DNA of 5,212 nucleotides from Candidatus Krumholzibacteriia bacterium (lineage in GTDB: Bacteria > Krumholzibacteriota > Krumholzibacteriia > Krumholzibacteriales > Krumholzibacteriaceae). How positions within the stretch are numbered: the first letter of the stretch is position 1; each line of letters opens with the position of its first letter. A program made the position numbers and the translations under genes. The notes beneath the pieces are model-generated. The model worked only from the letters and a program-made list of their open reading frames with translations, was not told where the DNA came from and did no database searches. The DNA lies in NCBI GenBank assembly GCA_028696635.1, contig JAQVGR010000163.1, positions 1-5,212 on the forward strand. Reading direction: 5' to 3'. This document shows, piece by piece, positions 1-5,135 of the stretch.

Positions 1-122
1 TGATCGCGGGGGTGCGTTACTGGGACGGCGAGGAGTGGCAGCCGTATCCCGCGGTGAACGGATCGTACGAGAGAATACGGGCCGGGGCCCGGGCCGGGGA
101 ACGGCAAGGAGCGGCGCGGTGA
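1..122 (+). CDS. C-terminal end of an unidentified protein (partial)
   Basis: The reading frame that begins at base 3 is open from the window edge to a TGA at 120-122 and gives 39 residues. They start IAGVRYWDGEEWQPYP and end in an Arg/Gly/Ala-rich tail. The composition is that of a real protein end (aromatic, charged, high G/C at third positions), and its stop overlaps the next gene's GTG start by a GTGA junction (119-122), a common sign of translational coupling within an operon. The start lies outside the window and I do not recognise the family from so short a piece. It is presumably co-transcribed with the 372-aa gene that follows. Confidence 0.6.
   Translation, partial: IAGVRYWDGEEWQPYPAVNGSYERIRAGARAGERQGAAR
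106..111 (+). promoter_or_regulatory. Ribosome binding site fixing the GTG start at 119
   Basis: AAGGAG lies 7 bases before GTG at 119. The open frame extends further upstream (a GTG at 35), but that codon has no properly spaced Shine-Dalgarno sequence, and the stretch 35-118 overlaps the other reading frame of the preceding gene. The site therefore favours the start at 119. Confidence 0.65.
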
Positions 123-1237
123 AACGGGAGCACGTCCCGGAAGAGGCCGAGCTCAACGAGCTCTTCGGCGCGATGGAGCGTCTCCATCGGATCTTCGCCC
201 CGCTTGCCGCGCCGGCCGGTCCGGCGGCGATCGACGACGCGGAGCGGGAGGCGAGGGGGGCTTTCCGCATCCTCTACCGGCATATGCACGCCCTGGCGAC
301 GGCCGACCTGCTCGTGCGGCTGAGCCGCCCCGAGGGGTTCATCCTCGGAATCGTCACCTACGAGCTGGACGAGATGGCGCACATGAGCGCCGAGATGCCG
401 TTCATGAAACGCGCAGAGAACGGGCTGCTCGAGATCGCGGGGCTGGCCGGGCGCTTCTTCTCGGGAGGCCCGGTCGAAGGGATAGCCGCGATGAACCAGC
501 GCGAGGCGTGCTTCTACTTCCTCAAGGGGGTCACGGCGAACAACGTCAGCCAGGTGATCAAGCGGATCTGGAAATCTGAAAACCCCGTGCGGCATTACGT
601 GATGATATCGGTCAACCGGCACAGCGCATCGTCGCGGCGGTATGAGCGCTCCGGCGAACTGGTCGTCGACGGCCGGGCGCCGAAGGGAGAGGCGGACCGG
701 CGCGAGGCCACCCCCGAGGAAGCCGCCGCCGTCGCCGTCGCGGACGTGACCGCCGCCGACACGCCGGGAATGATCGTCGACATGATCTTCGACCGCCTGC
801 GGGCGTCGAGACGCTTCCGCCCCTCGCTGCGCGTCCCCTCTCTCAGAATGGCCGTTTTCGAGCTGCTCCGCTCGCGACACACCCCGGCCTCGGCCGTCGC
901 CTCGGGGACCGACCCGCTCCAGGAATACCTCCTGACCGAGCTGCTCGGAACAGCCCGGGCGGCGCTCGAAGAGACGATGAACCGTTACCGCTGGGGCGAT
1001 CACCCCCCGGACCTTCGGGAGGCCTTCCGGAGGGCGGGATGGGAATATCTCGAGGAGATCCTCCGGTACGGGGAGGCCGCCCCCCGGCACGAGCTCCTCG
1101 GAAGACACGTGATCGATTGTGACACAACTACCTACAGGAACAGGTACATGGGCAGCTTCCAGCACTTCCTCGGGGTGCTGTGGGAAAATTTCATGAAATA
1201 TTTCCGTGCAGAACCGGGAAATGGTTCCAATAGATAG
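119..1237 (+). CDS. Conserved-looking hypothetical protein, 372 aa, possibly a sigma-like regulator
   Basis: I do not recognise this family. The start is GTG 119, preceded by AAGGAG at 106-111, and the stop is TAG at 1235-1237. The protein appears soluble and largely helical: no signal peptide or membrane segment is visible. The middle holds an aromatic/helical block (FYFLKGVTANNVSQVIKRIW), then a basic stretch (HYVMISVNRHSASSRRYE) and an acidic, alanine-rich linker ending TPEEAAAVAVADV. That order loosely recalls sigma-70 region 2 followed by a linker, and the next gene carries an anti-sigma-like zinc motif, so a diverged sigma factor or sigma-associated protein is conceivable. However, I cannot see a region 4 helix-turn-helix, and 372 aa is long for an ECF sigma. 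The C-terminal third has several aromatic-rich helices (RRAGWEYLEEILRYG, GSFQHFLGVLWENFMKYF). The family call is speculative; that the gene is real is well supported by codon bias. Confidence 0.75.
   Translation: MKREHVPEEAELNELFGAMERLHRIFAPLAAPAGPAAIDDAEREARGAFRILYRHMHALATADLLVRLSRPEGFILGIVTYELDEMAHMSAEMPFMKRAENGLLEIAGLAGRFFSGGPVEGIAAMNQREACFYFLKGVTANNVSQVIKRIWKSENPVRHYVMISVNRHSASSRRYERSGELVVDGRAPKGEADRREATPEEAAAVAVADVTAADTPGMIVDMIFDRLRASRRFRPSLRVPSLRMAVFELLRSRHTPASAVASGTDPLQEYLLTELLGTARAALEETMNRYRWGDHPPDLREAFRRAGWEYLEEILRYGEAAPRHELLGRHVIDCDTTTYRNRYMGSFQHFLGVLWENFMKYFRAEPGNGSNR
1183..1205 (+). repeat. AT-rich inverted repeat at the 3' end of the 372-aa gene
   Basis: GGAAAATTTC (1183-1192) and GAAATATTTCC (1195-1205) are inverted copies separated by AT, matching over 10 bases with one bulged base. 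The patch is unusually AT-rich for this window. It lies inside the last codons of the upstream gene and about 90 bases before the likely start of the next gene. It could be an operator or an RNA hairpin; it could also be chance. Confidence 0.35.
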
Positions 1238-1253
1238 GTGAGCGGAGTGCGTA

Positions 1254-1281
1254 GGAATACGATACCCAGAGGGTGTATTCC
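1254..1281 (+). repeat. Intercistronic stem-loop
   Basis: GGAATAC (1254-1260) pairs perfectly with GTATTCC (1275-1281), and inside it ACCC (1264-1267) pairs with GGGT (1271-1274) around an AGA loop, leaving one three-base bulge (GAT). That gives 11 base pairs in 28 bases. No T-tract follows, so it is not an intrinsic terminator. It lies just before the likely start of the anti-sigma-like gene at 1293 and could modulate its translation or protect the mRNA, or be a DNA operator. Confidence 0.45.
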
Positions 1282-1292
1282 CAGGGGAAGAC

Positions 1293-1906
1293 TTGGGGCA
1301 CTCGCCATTCGAGCACGCGGAGGGGGCGGAGCAGCGGAAGCTCCAGAAAAAGGACCGCCGGACCTTCCGGCGGACCTTTATCGAGCGGGGGAAGAGGCGC
1401 TGCGGTCGCACGTGGAGGATTGCGCAATGTGCAGGGAAACGCTCGAAGAGCTGATGGAGTTCGTCCGCCACTATTACAGGGCGCTCGAATCCTCGCGCGT
1501 CGACGACCGTTTCGAGCGGCTGATGCGCGCCGTCCCGACCGCCTTCCCGGACAGCCCGGGCCCGGCTCACGGCACGGAGGGGATCGAGCTGATCTACCGG
1601 CCCTTCAGGGAACCGTTCGGCGAGCAGGCGAGATGGGCGGCAGCCACGGAGCCGCCGTCTCGCGCGCCGCTCCGGTTCTGCTCCGCCGACGACAGGTATG
1701 TGCTGCGGGAGAGATCGGATCCCGCCGCGCGCCGGCCGTCGTTCTGCCTCTTCGCGGAGGAGGGGGTCCGGATCGACGGGGTCGAGCTGGTGATCGACGG
1801 CGTGCGCTGCGTCACCGGCCCGCTCGGGATGCTCGACACGGAAAAAGCGGGGCTCGTGCTCACGAGGGATTCGCGGATCACTCTCAGGACGAATCGCCCG
1901 GCCTGA
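1293..1906 (+). CDS. Anti-sigma-factor-like zinc-motif protein, frame broken at 1387-1391
   Basis: From 1391 to the TGA at 1904-1906 the frame encodes a protein with SHVEDCAMC, the H-x3-C-x2-C signature of zinc-binding anti-sigma domains. A long, variable, proline-rich middle follows, then a beta-rich C-terminus (about the last 80 residues) that may be a small Ig/transthyretin-like fold. There is no membrane segment, so it would act in the cytoplasm. Upstream, this frame is open to GTG 1238 but has no Shine-Dalgarno site and poor codon bias. The frame one base later is clearly the coding one from about 1290 to 1391: 30 of 33 codons end in G or C, against 15 of 33. It begins at a possible TTG at 1293 (weak AGGGGA before it) and reads GHSPFEHAEGAEQRKLQKK. 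One extra G in the G5 run 1387-1391 would join the parts as FIERGEEALRSHVEDC, about 204 aa. The cause may be a mutation, an assembly error or slippage. The partner sigma is unidentified. Confidence 0.6.
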
Positions 1907-1932
1907 CAGTCACCAGCGCTGCTCCGGGACGG

Positions 1933-1972
1933 AGGAGCCATGAGCCGCACGGGCATGGCTCCTTTATTTTTT
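1933..1972 (+). terminator. Rho-independent terminator
   Basis: AGGAGCCATG (1933-1942) and CATGGCTCCT (1954-1963) form a perfect 10-bp stem with an 11-base loop, followed directly by TTTATTTTTT (1963-1972). It sits 27 bases after the stop of the anti-sigma-like gene and ends that transcription unit. The ATG at 1940, the most upstream start of the following open frame, falls inside this stem and is therefore not a believable start. Confidence 0.9.
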
Positions 1973-1986
1973 CCCGGCCATACCGC

Positions 1987-2016
1987 TTGCGCCCGCCGCG
2001 CCGCCGGCCGTATCAT
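1987..2016 (+). promoter_or_regulatory. Candidate sigma-70-type promoter for the thioredoxin gene
   Basis: TTGCGC (1987-1992) and TATCAT (2011-2016) are separated by 18 bases. They lie just after the terminator at 1933-1972, where a new promoter is needed, and would start transcription near 2023, about 40 bases before the ATG at 2063. The match is moderate. Confidence 0.4.
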
Positions 2017-2062
2017 CCCTCCTCGACGCGCCGTCCGTGCAATCCCTTATACGGAGGTAACA

Positions 2063-2518
2063 ATGTCGCGCAGAGTCATGATCGCCTCGGCGGCCGCCGC
2101 GGTCGTCCTTGCCCTCTCGACCGCCGGGTGCGGAGACCGGAGGGAACGGTCGCCGGAAGGGATCCGCTGGGGGAGCTCGGTCGAGGAGGCTCTCGCCGCT
2201 TCACGCACCACGGGAAGACCCGTATTGATAGATTTCATGGCCGAATGGTGCCCTCCGTGCCATGCGATGGAGGACTCCACCTTCTCCGATCCCGGCGTCA
2301 TATCCAGGGCCGCATCGTTCGTGCCGGTGAGGATCGACGTCGACCGCCGGCGCGACGTGGCCGAGGCGTACGGCGGCAACGCCCGCAAATACGGCGGAAT
2401 CGGGATTCCGAACATCCTCTTCCTCGACGCCGACGGTAAGAAGATCCGGCACATCGTCGGGTACTACGGCCCGCGCCAGCTGACCGCCGTGATGGACTCG
2501 GTGCTCGCCGGCACCTGA
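2063..2518 (+). CDS. Exported thioredoxin-fold protein, DsbD C-terminal-domain-like
   Basis: A 151-aa protein whose start is ATG 2063, preceded by GGAGGT at 2053-2058. The N-terminus has two arginines, a hydrophobic stretch (about residues 5-21) and Cys23 in LSTAGC. This resembles a lipoprotein signal, although Thr at -3 is not the preferred residue, so the mature protein is probably lipid-anchored or periplasmic. The thioredoxin domain follows: PVLIDFMAEWCPPCHAME with redox pair Cys63/Cys66, then STFSDPGV, and a cis-Pro loop GIP (Pro116) before strand ILFLD. The WCxxC...E..TFSDP pattern is characteristic of the periplasmic gamma domain of DsbD and related thioredoxin-like proteins, so it likely reduces or exchanges disulfides in exported proteins. 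No transmembrane DsbD-type electron donor is in the window. It stands alone between a terminator and another promoter. Family assignment is firm; partner and direction of electron flow are unknown. Confidence 0.9.
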   Translation: MSRRVMIASAAAAVVLALSTAGCGDRRERSPEGIRWGSSVEEALAASRTTGRPVLIDFMAEWCPPCHAMEDSTFSDPGVISRAASFVPVRIDVDRRRDVAEAYGGNARKYGGIGIPNILFLDADGKKIRHIVGYYGPRQLTAVMDSVLAGT

Positions 2519-2567
2519 AAACCGCCCGCCCGCGGCCCGCGCCCTACGTCGCCGGCGAGATTTGTGC

Positions 2568-2596
2568 TTGTAACCCTCGGCCGATTCGGCTATTAT
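2568..2596 (+). promoter_or_regulatory. Strong candidate sigma-70-type promoter for the KamA-family gene
   Basis: TTGTAA (2568-2573), a 17-base spacer and TATTAT (2591-2596) give a near-consensus promoter, with transcription expected to start around 2603. This leaves a leader of about 120 bases before the ATG at 2723. A 10-bp palindrome TCGCCGGCGA (2549-2558) lies just upstream of the -35 box. Confidence 0.65.
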
Positions 2597-2607
2597 ACGA
2601 ATGTACG

Positions 2608-2659
2608 CCGGACGGGGCCACCCGCCCGGTTTGCGCGGACCTCAGACAGCCACCTGTCT
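2608..2659 (+). repeat. Two hairpins in the 5' leader of the KamA-family gene
   Basis: First hairpin: CCGG-A-CGGG (2608-2616) with CCCG-C-CCGG (2621-2629), loop GCCA, eight pairs around one A/C mismatch. It would lie almost at the 5' end of the message. Second hairpin: AGACAG (2644-2649) with CTGTCT (2654-2659), loop CCAC, a perfect 6-bp stem. The leader matches no riboswitch class I know. It could stabilise the mRNA or be regulatory; GC-rich sequence makes chance hairpins fairly common. Confidence 0.35.
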
Positions 2660-2722
2660 TCGCCCTGCATGCAAGACCCGCTCTGTGCCGGCGAACGCAC
2701 ATATTCCGCAAGGAGGAGCCCC

Positions 2723-3829
2723 ATGGGATGGGAAAAGGAATTCGGCCGGAACATCATCTCGGTCGATCAGCTCGGGGAACTCGCCGGCCTGACCCCGGCG
2801 GCGAGAAAACGCCTCGCAGCGGTGACCGAGCGTCACCCGATGAGCATCACGAGATACTACGCCTCGCTCATAGACTGGAGCGACCCGTCCGATCCCCTTC
2901 GGCGGATGGTGGTCCCCGATCCCGGCGAGCTCGACCCGTCCGGCGTCTACGACCAGAGCGGCGAGAGACTCAACACACGGATGCAGGGACTGCAGCACAA
3001 GTACGGGCGCACCGTCCTGCTGCTGACGACGAACATATGCACGTCGTTCTGCCGGTACTGCTTCCGCAAGCGGCTCGTCGGCCTGCCTTCGCACGAGATC
3101 ATGAGCCGGTTCGAAGACGCCCTCGCCTACATCAGGGAGCACGGCGAGGTCAACAACGTGCTGCTCAGCGGCGGGGATCCCCTCGCCCTGCCGACTCGCA
3201 TGGTTCGCAGGTTCCTCGAGGGCCTCTCCTCGGTCGGGCACCTCGATTTCATCAGGTTCGGCACGAAGGTCCCGGTGACGATGCCGCAACGGATCACCGA
3301 AGACGCCGAGCTGCTCCAGTCGCTGCGGGAGGTCTCGACGAAGGAGAAACGGGTGTTCGTGAGCACCCAGTTCAACCATCCCCGCGAGCTCACCCCGGCG
3401 GCGAGGCGGGCGATCACGAAGCTGCAGAGATCCGGCGTGGTGACGAACAACCAGACGGTGCTGCTGCGGGGTGTCAACGACGATGCGACGGTGCTCGCCG
3501 ACCTTCAGCGATCGCTGACCGCCTGCGGCGTCATCCCGTACTACGTCTTCCAGTGCCGCCCGGTCAAGAGGGTCAAGAAGCTCTTCCAGGTCCCGCTGCT
3601 CGAGGGGAGCGGCATCGTCGAGGGGGCCAAGGCGATGCTCGACGGGTACAGCAAACGTTTCAGGTACGTGATGTCGCACCGCGACGGCAAGATATCGCTC
3701 GCCGGGGCCGACGACCGGTACTTCTACTTCAGGTTCCACCAGGCGCGCGACCCGCGCAACAGCGGCAGGTTCTTCCGTCGAAGGATCGATCCCGCCGCCT
3801 GCTGGCTCGACGAGCTAGAGAGCGCGTGA
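2723..3829 (+). CDS. KamA-family radical SAM/PLP protein (aminomutase-like), 368 aa
   Basis: The start is ATG 2723, six bases after AGGAGG (2711-2716); the upstream extension of the frame is leader. The family uses a [4Fe-4S] cluster, S-adenosylmethionine and PLP to move an amino group between carbons 2 and 3 of an amino acid. Visible: an N-terminal region like lysine 2,3-aminomutase (SITRYYASLIDWSDPSDP), the cluster motif Cys106-x3-Cys110-x2-Cys113 in NICTSFCRYCFRKR, SGGDP (149-153), QFNHPRELTP (216-225), NQTVLLRGVNDD (243-254) and Lys323 in HRDGK, placed as the PLP lysine. Compared with clostridial lysine 2,3-aminomutase (numbering from memory), the carboxylate-binding Arg is kept (Arg115), but Asp293 is replaced by Arg279 and Asp330 by Val316. 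Lysine is therefore an unlikely substrate; the Arg suggests an acidic side chain, as in glutamate 2,3-aminomutase. The EF-P-modifying EpmB is slightly shorter (~340 aa) and no EF-P or EpmA gene is near. The gene has its own promoter. Confidence 0.9.
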   Translation: MGWEKEFGRNIISVDQLGELAGLTPAARKRLAAVTERHPMSITRYYASLIDWSDPSDPLRRMVVPDPGELDPSGVYDQSGERLNTRMQGLQHKYGRTVLLLTTNICTSFCRYCFRKRLVGLPSHEIMSRFEDALAYIREHGEVNNVLLSGGDPLALPTRMVRRFLEGLSSVGHLDFIRFGTKVPVTMPQRITEDAELLQSLREVSTKEKRVFVSTQFNHPRELTPAARRAITKLQRSGVVTNNQTVLLRGVNDDATVLADLQRSLTACGVIPYYVFQCRPVKRVKKLFQVPLLEGSGIVEGAKAMLDGYSKRFRYVMSHRDGKISLAGADDRYFYFRFHQARDPRNSGRFFRRRIDPAACWLDELESA

Positions 3830-3833
3830 GCGC

Positions 3834-3855
3834 GGGGAGGTCAGAGCTCCTCCCC
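3834..3855. terminator. Hairpin between convergent genes, possible two-way terminator
   Basis: GGGGAGG (3834-3840) and CCTCCCC (3849-3855) form a 7-bp stem with an 8-base loop that contains the stop codon of the minus-strand gene. It sits in the 11-base gap region between the converging ends. There is no T-run on either side, so intrinsic termination would be weak; colliding transcription or Rho may do the rest. A smaller GCGC-GTGA-GCGC stem (3822-3833) is next to it. Confidence 0.35.
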
Positions 3856-4629
3856 CTTGATGCTGATCTTCTGCCTGGCCAGCGGGATGTTCTTTCCGGA
3901 GGCGGCGATCGCCTCCTCGACGAGCCGCACGAGCCCGCCGCAACAGGGGACCTGCATGTAGGCGATCATCACCGACCGGATATCGTTGCTGCGGAAGATC
4001 TCGGTTATCTTCTCGAGGTAGTGCCGGGCGTCGTCGAGCTTCGGGCACCCGACCAGGCACACCCGTCCCCTGAGAAGCTTCTCGTGGAACCCGGCGTAGG
4101 CGAACGGAACGCAGTCGGCCGCGAAGAGCAGGTCCGCCCCGTCGAAGAAGGGAGCGGCGGTCGGCACCAGCATGATCTGCACGGGCCACTGGCGGAGTTG
4201 CGAGGGCCGGTCGGCCGGGGCTGGGGCCGTCTCCGGGCGGGGCCCGTCCGGCGGTCGATCGAGAGGGACGGAGAACCCGTCCGGCACGGGGACATCGTTC
4301 TCGGCGAGGCACGCGAGCGCCTCGCGCAGGAAGTCGTCCTGCCCGTGGGACAGCAGATGCTCCAGGTGCGCCCGTATCACGTTCGGCCCCTGGGGGATGA
4401 TGTTCATCATCACGCGCGCCTCGTCGTACGGCTCCGCGTCGCGCTCCTCCACCGAGATCGCCCCCTCGGGGCATGTCCCGATGCAGGCGCCGAGTCCGTC
4501 GCAGAAGAGATCGCTGACCAGCCGCGCCTTGCCGTCTATCAGCTGAAGGGCCCCCTCGGGGCAGTCGGGGATGCACGCGCCGCATCCCGTGCAGAGATCC
4601 TCATCGATGCGTATGATCTTGCGCTTCAT
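3841..4629 (-). CDS. Ferredoxin-like 4Fe-4S protein with cysteine-rich C-terminal domain, 262 aa
   Basis: A cytoplasmic Fe-S protein, probably an electron carrier or redox sensor. The N-terminal ~60 residues are a ferredoxin domain. Its first motif is a full CTGCGACIPDCP (Cys13, 16, 19, 23). The second is CDGLGACIGTCP (Cys43, 49, 53), which lacks the second cysteine of the usual CxxCxxC, so the second cluster may be [3Fe-4S] or have another ligand. A region around 68-120 and a proline-rich linker (about 121-147) lead to a conserved-looking domain from QWPVQIMLVP: ADCVPFAYA (Cys173), VCLVGCPKLDD (Cys191, Cys195) and VPCCGGL (Cys229-Cys230), able to bind another metal. This layout matches '4Fe-4S binding proteins' I recall beside Rrf2 regulators in anaerobes, sometimes near hybrid-cluster protein genes; the molecular role is unknown. 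The start is ATG 4629, with GGAAGG about 9 bases upstream. It overlaps the Rrf2 gene by 29 bases, implying translational coupling. Confidence 0.85.
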   Translation of the reverse strand: MKRKIIRIDEDLCTGCGACIPDCPEGALQLIDGKARLVSDLFCDGLGACIGTCPEGAISVEERDAEPYDEARVMMNIIPQGPNVIRAHLEHLLSHGQDDFLREALACLAENDVPVPDGFSVPLDRPPDGPRPETAPAPADRPSQLRQWPVQIMLVPTAAPFFDGADLLFAADCVPFAYAGFHEKLLRGRVCLVGCPKLDDARHYLEKITEIFRSNDIRSVMIAYMQVPCCGGLVRLVEEAIAASGKNIPLARQKISIKGEEL

Positions 4630-5068
4630 GGAACCAGACCTTCCTGTCCCGGGGGCTCCCGTAGACCCATTTGACGTCCTCGAGGTTGCGGCCGCCGAGG
4701 TATTCCCTGATCCGCTCGTTCATGTCGGTCAGCAGGTCGCCGAAGAGACACCCGAACTCCCCGCAGGTGTGCCCCCCCATCAGGCAGTCCTGCGGCTCGA
4801 ACGGGCCGTCCATCGTCTCGAGGACCTCGAGGAGGGTGATCTCGTCCGCTCTGCGCGCCAGCATGAACCCTCCCCTCGGCCCCCGCGCCGAGTCGACGAG
4901 CCCCGCGTGGGCGAGCCGCTGGAGGACCTTCGCCAGGTGCGCCCCGGAGGCGCACATGACTTCTGCTATCTGTTTTACCGACAATCTTTTATCTCCAGCC
5001 CCGGCGAGGAGCACCATCGTGTGGAGCGCCAGGTTCGCCGCCTCGGATATGCGCAGGACATGGTGCAT
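4601..5068 (-). CDS. Rrf2-family transcriptional regulator with probable Fe-S cluster
   Basis: A 155-aa protein, typical of the family that includes IscR, NsrR and RsrR. The N-terminus RISEAANLALHTMVLLA is the conserved first helix. A winged helix-turn-helix follows (about 29-72: LSVKQIAEVMCASGAHLAKVLQRL, then the wing GPRGGFMLAR). The dimerisation helix region LLEVLETMDGP leads to the cluster loop with Cys95-x6-Cys102-x4-Cys107, a spacing near that of Fe-S Rrf2 proteins; a further Cys39 lies in the DNA-binding domain. It probably senses redox, nitric oxide or Fe-S status and controls its own operon, which includes the ferredoxin-like gene overlapping its 3' end. The start is ATG 5068, six bases after AAGGAGG (minus strand, 5081-5075). 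A dyad operator candidate covers the promoter. The exact signal cannot be told from sequence. Confidence 0.93.
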   Translation of the reverse strand: MHHVLRISEAANLALHTMVLLAGAGDKRLSVKQIAEVMCASGAHLAKVLQRLAHAGLVDSARGPRGGFMLARRADEITLLEVLETMDGPFEPQDCLMGGHTCGEFGCLFGDLLTDMNERIREYLGGRNLEDVKWVYGSPRDRKVWFHEAQDHTHR

Positions 5069-5084
5069 CTCCAGCCTCCTTATA

Positions 5085-5120
5085 TATATTTTGGTACCTG
5101 AATACCAATATATACCTGAA
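5085..5120 (-). promoter_or_regulatory. Candidate Rrf2 operator: AT-rich dyad plus repeated TACCTGAA
   Basis: Arms at 5085-5096 and 5103-5114 are inverted copies over 12 bases with one mismatch; the core is TTGGTA-N6-TACCAA. Rrf2 proteins bind dyads of about this size as dimers. In addition TACCTGAA occurs at 5095-5102 and again at 5113-5120, 18 bases apart, suggesting two adjacent sites. The patch is strikingly AT-rich against its surroundings and covers the -10 box and likely start point of the operon, so bound protein should repress transcription. Confidence 0.6.
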
Positions 5121-5135
5121 GCGGGCCCCCGTCAA
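5107..5135 (-). promoter_or_regulatory. Promoter of the Rrf2-ferredoxin operon
   Basis: On the minus strand TTGACG (5135-5130), a 17-base spacer and TATATT (5112-5107) give a near-consensus sigma-70-type promoter. Transcription would begin near 5100, about 30 bases before the ATG at 5068. The candidate Rrf2 operator overlaps its -10 box and start point. Confidence 0.6.

Noticed and set aside
1117..1127. Palindrome TTGTG-A-CACAA
   Set aside because: Short, inside a coding region (codons for DCDTTTY), and not positioned at any promoter.
1238..1292. GTG 1238 as the start of the anti-sigma-like gene
   Set aside because: No Shine-Dalgarno sequence precedes it, codon bias in that frame is poor up to 1391, and the predicted N-terminus is Arg/Gly-rich without features.
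1381..1397. Programmed -1 frameshift signal
   Set aside because: The G5 run allows P-site slippage, but there is no canonical slippery heptamer and no clear stimulatory stem-loop just downstream; a missing G is the simpler explanation.
17..1570. 517-codon open frame on the minus strand
   Set aside because: It lies antisense to two plus-strand genes with good Shine-Dalgarno sites and codon bias. Long antisense open frames are expected at this GC content, and its product is a low-complexity Arg/Pro/Gly/His-rich sequence with no family features.
1940..2062. 41-codon N-terminal extension of the thioredoxin gene
   Set aside because: The upstream ATG lies inside the terminator stem and has no proper ribosome site, and the extension would hide the signal peptide. 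ATG 2063 has GGAGGT before it.
2549..2558. 10-bp palindrome TCGCCGGCGA upstream of the KamA promoter
   Set aside because: It could be an operator, but short GC palindromes are common at this base composition and nothing else supports it.
2601..2792. 63-codon small open frame at the start of the KamA leader, a possible leader peptide
   Set aside because: Its ATG would lie at or before the expected transcript start, it has no ribosome site and it runs 70 bases into the KamA gene in another frame.
2642..3739. 365-codon open frame antisense to the KamA gene
   Set aside because: The KamA frame shows every family motif; the antisense product shows none.
3815..4585. 256-codon minus-strand open frame overlapping the ferredoxin-like gene
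   Set aside because: It is a frame-shifted shadow of the gene that carries the ferredoxin motifs; the product is arginine-rich without motifs.
2728..4674. 648-codon open frame on the plus strand
   Set aside because: It runs across the KamA gene in another frame and then antisense to the ferredoxin-like gene. The Arg/Gly/Pro-rich product is typical of a GC-driven shadow.
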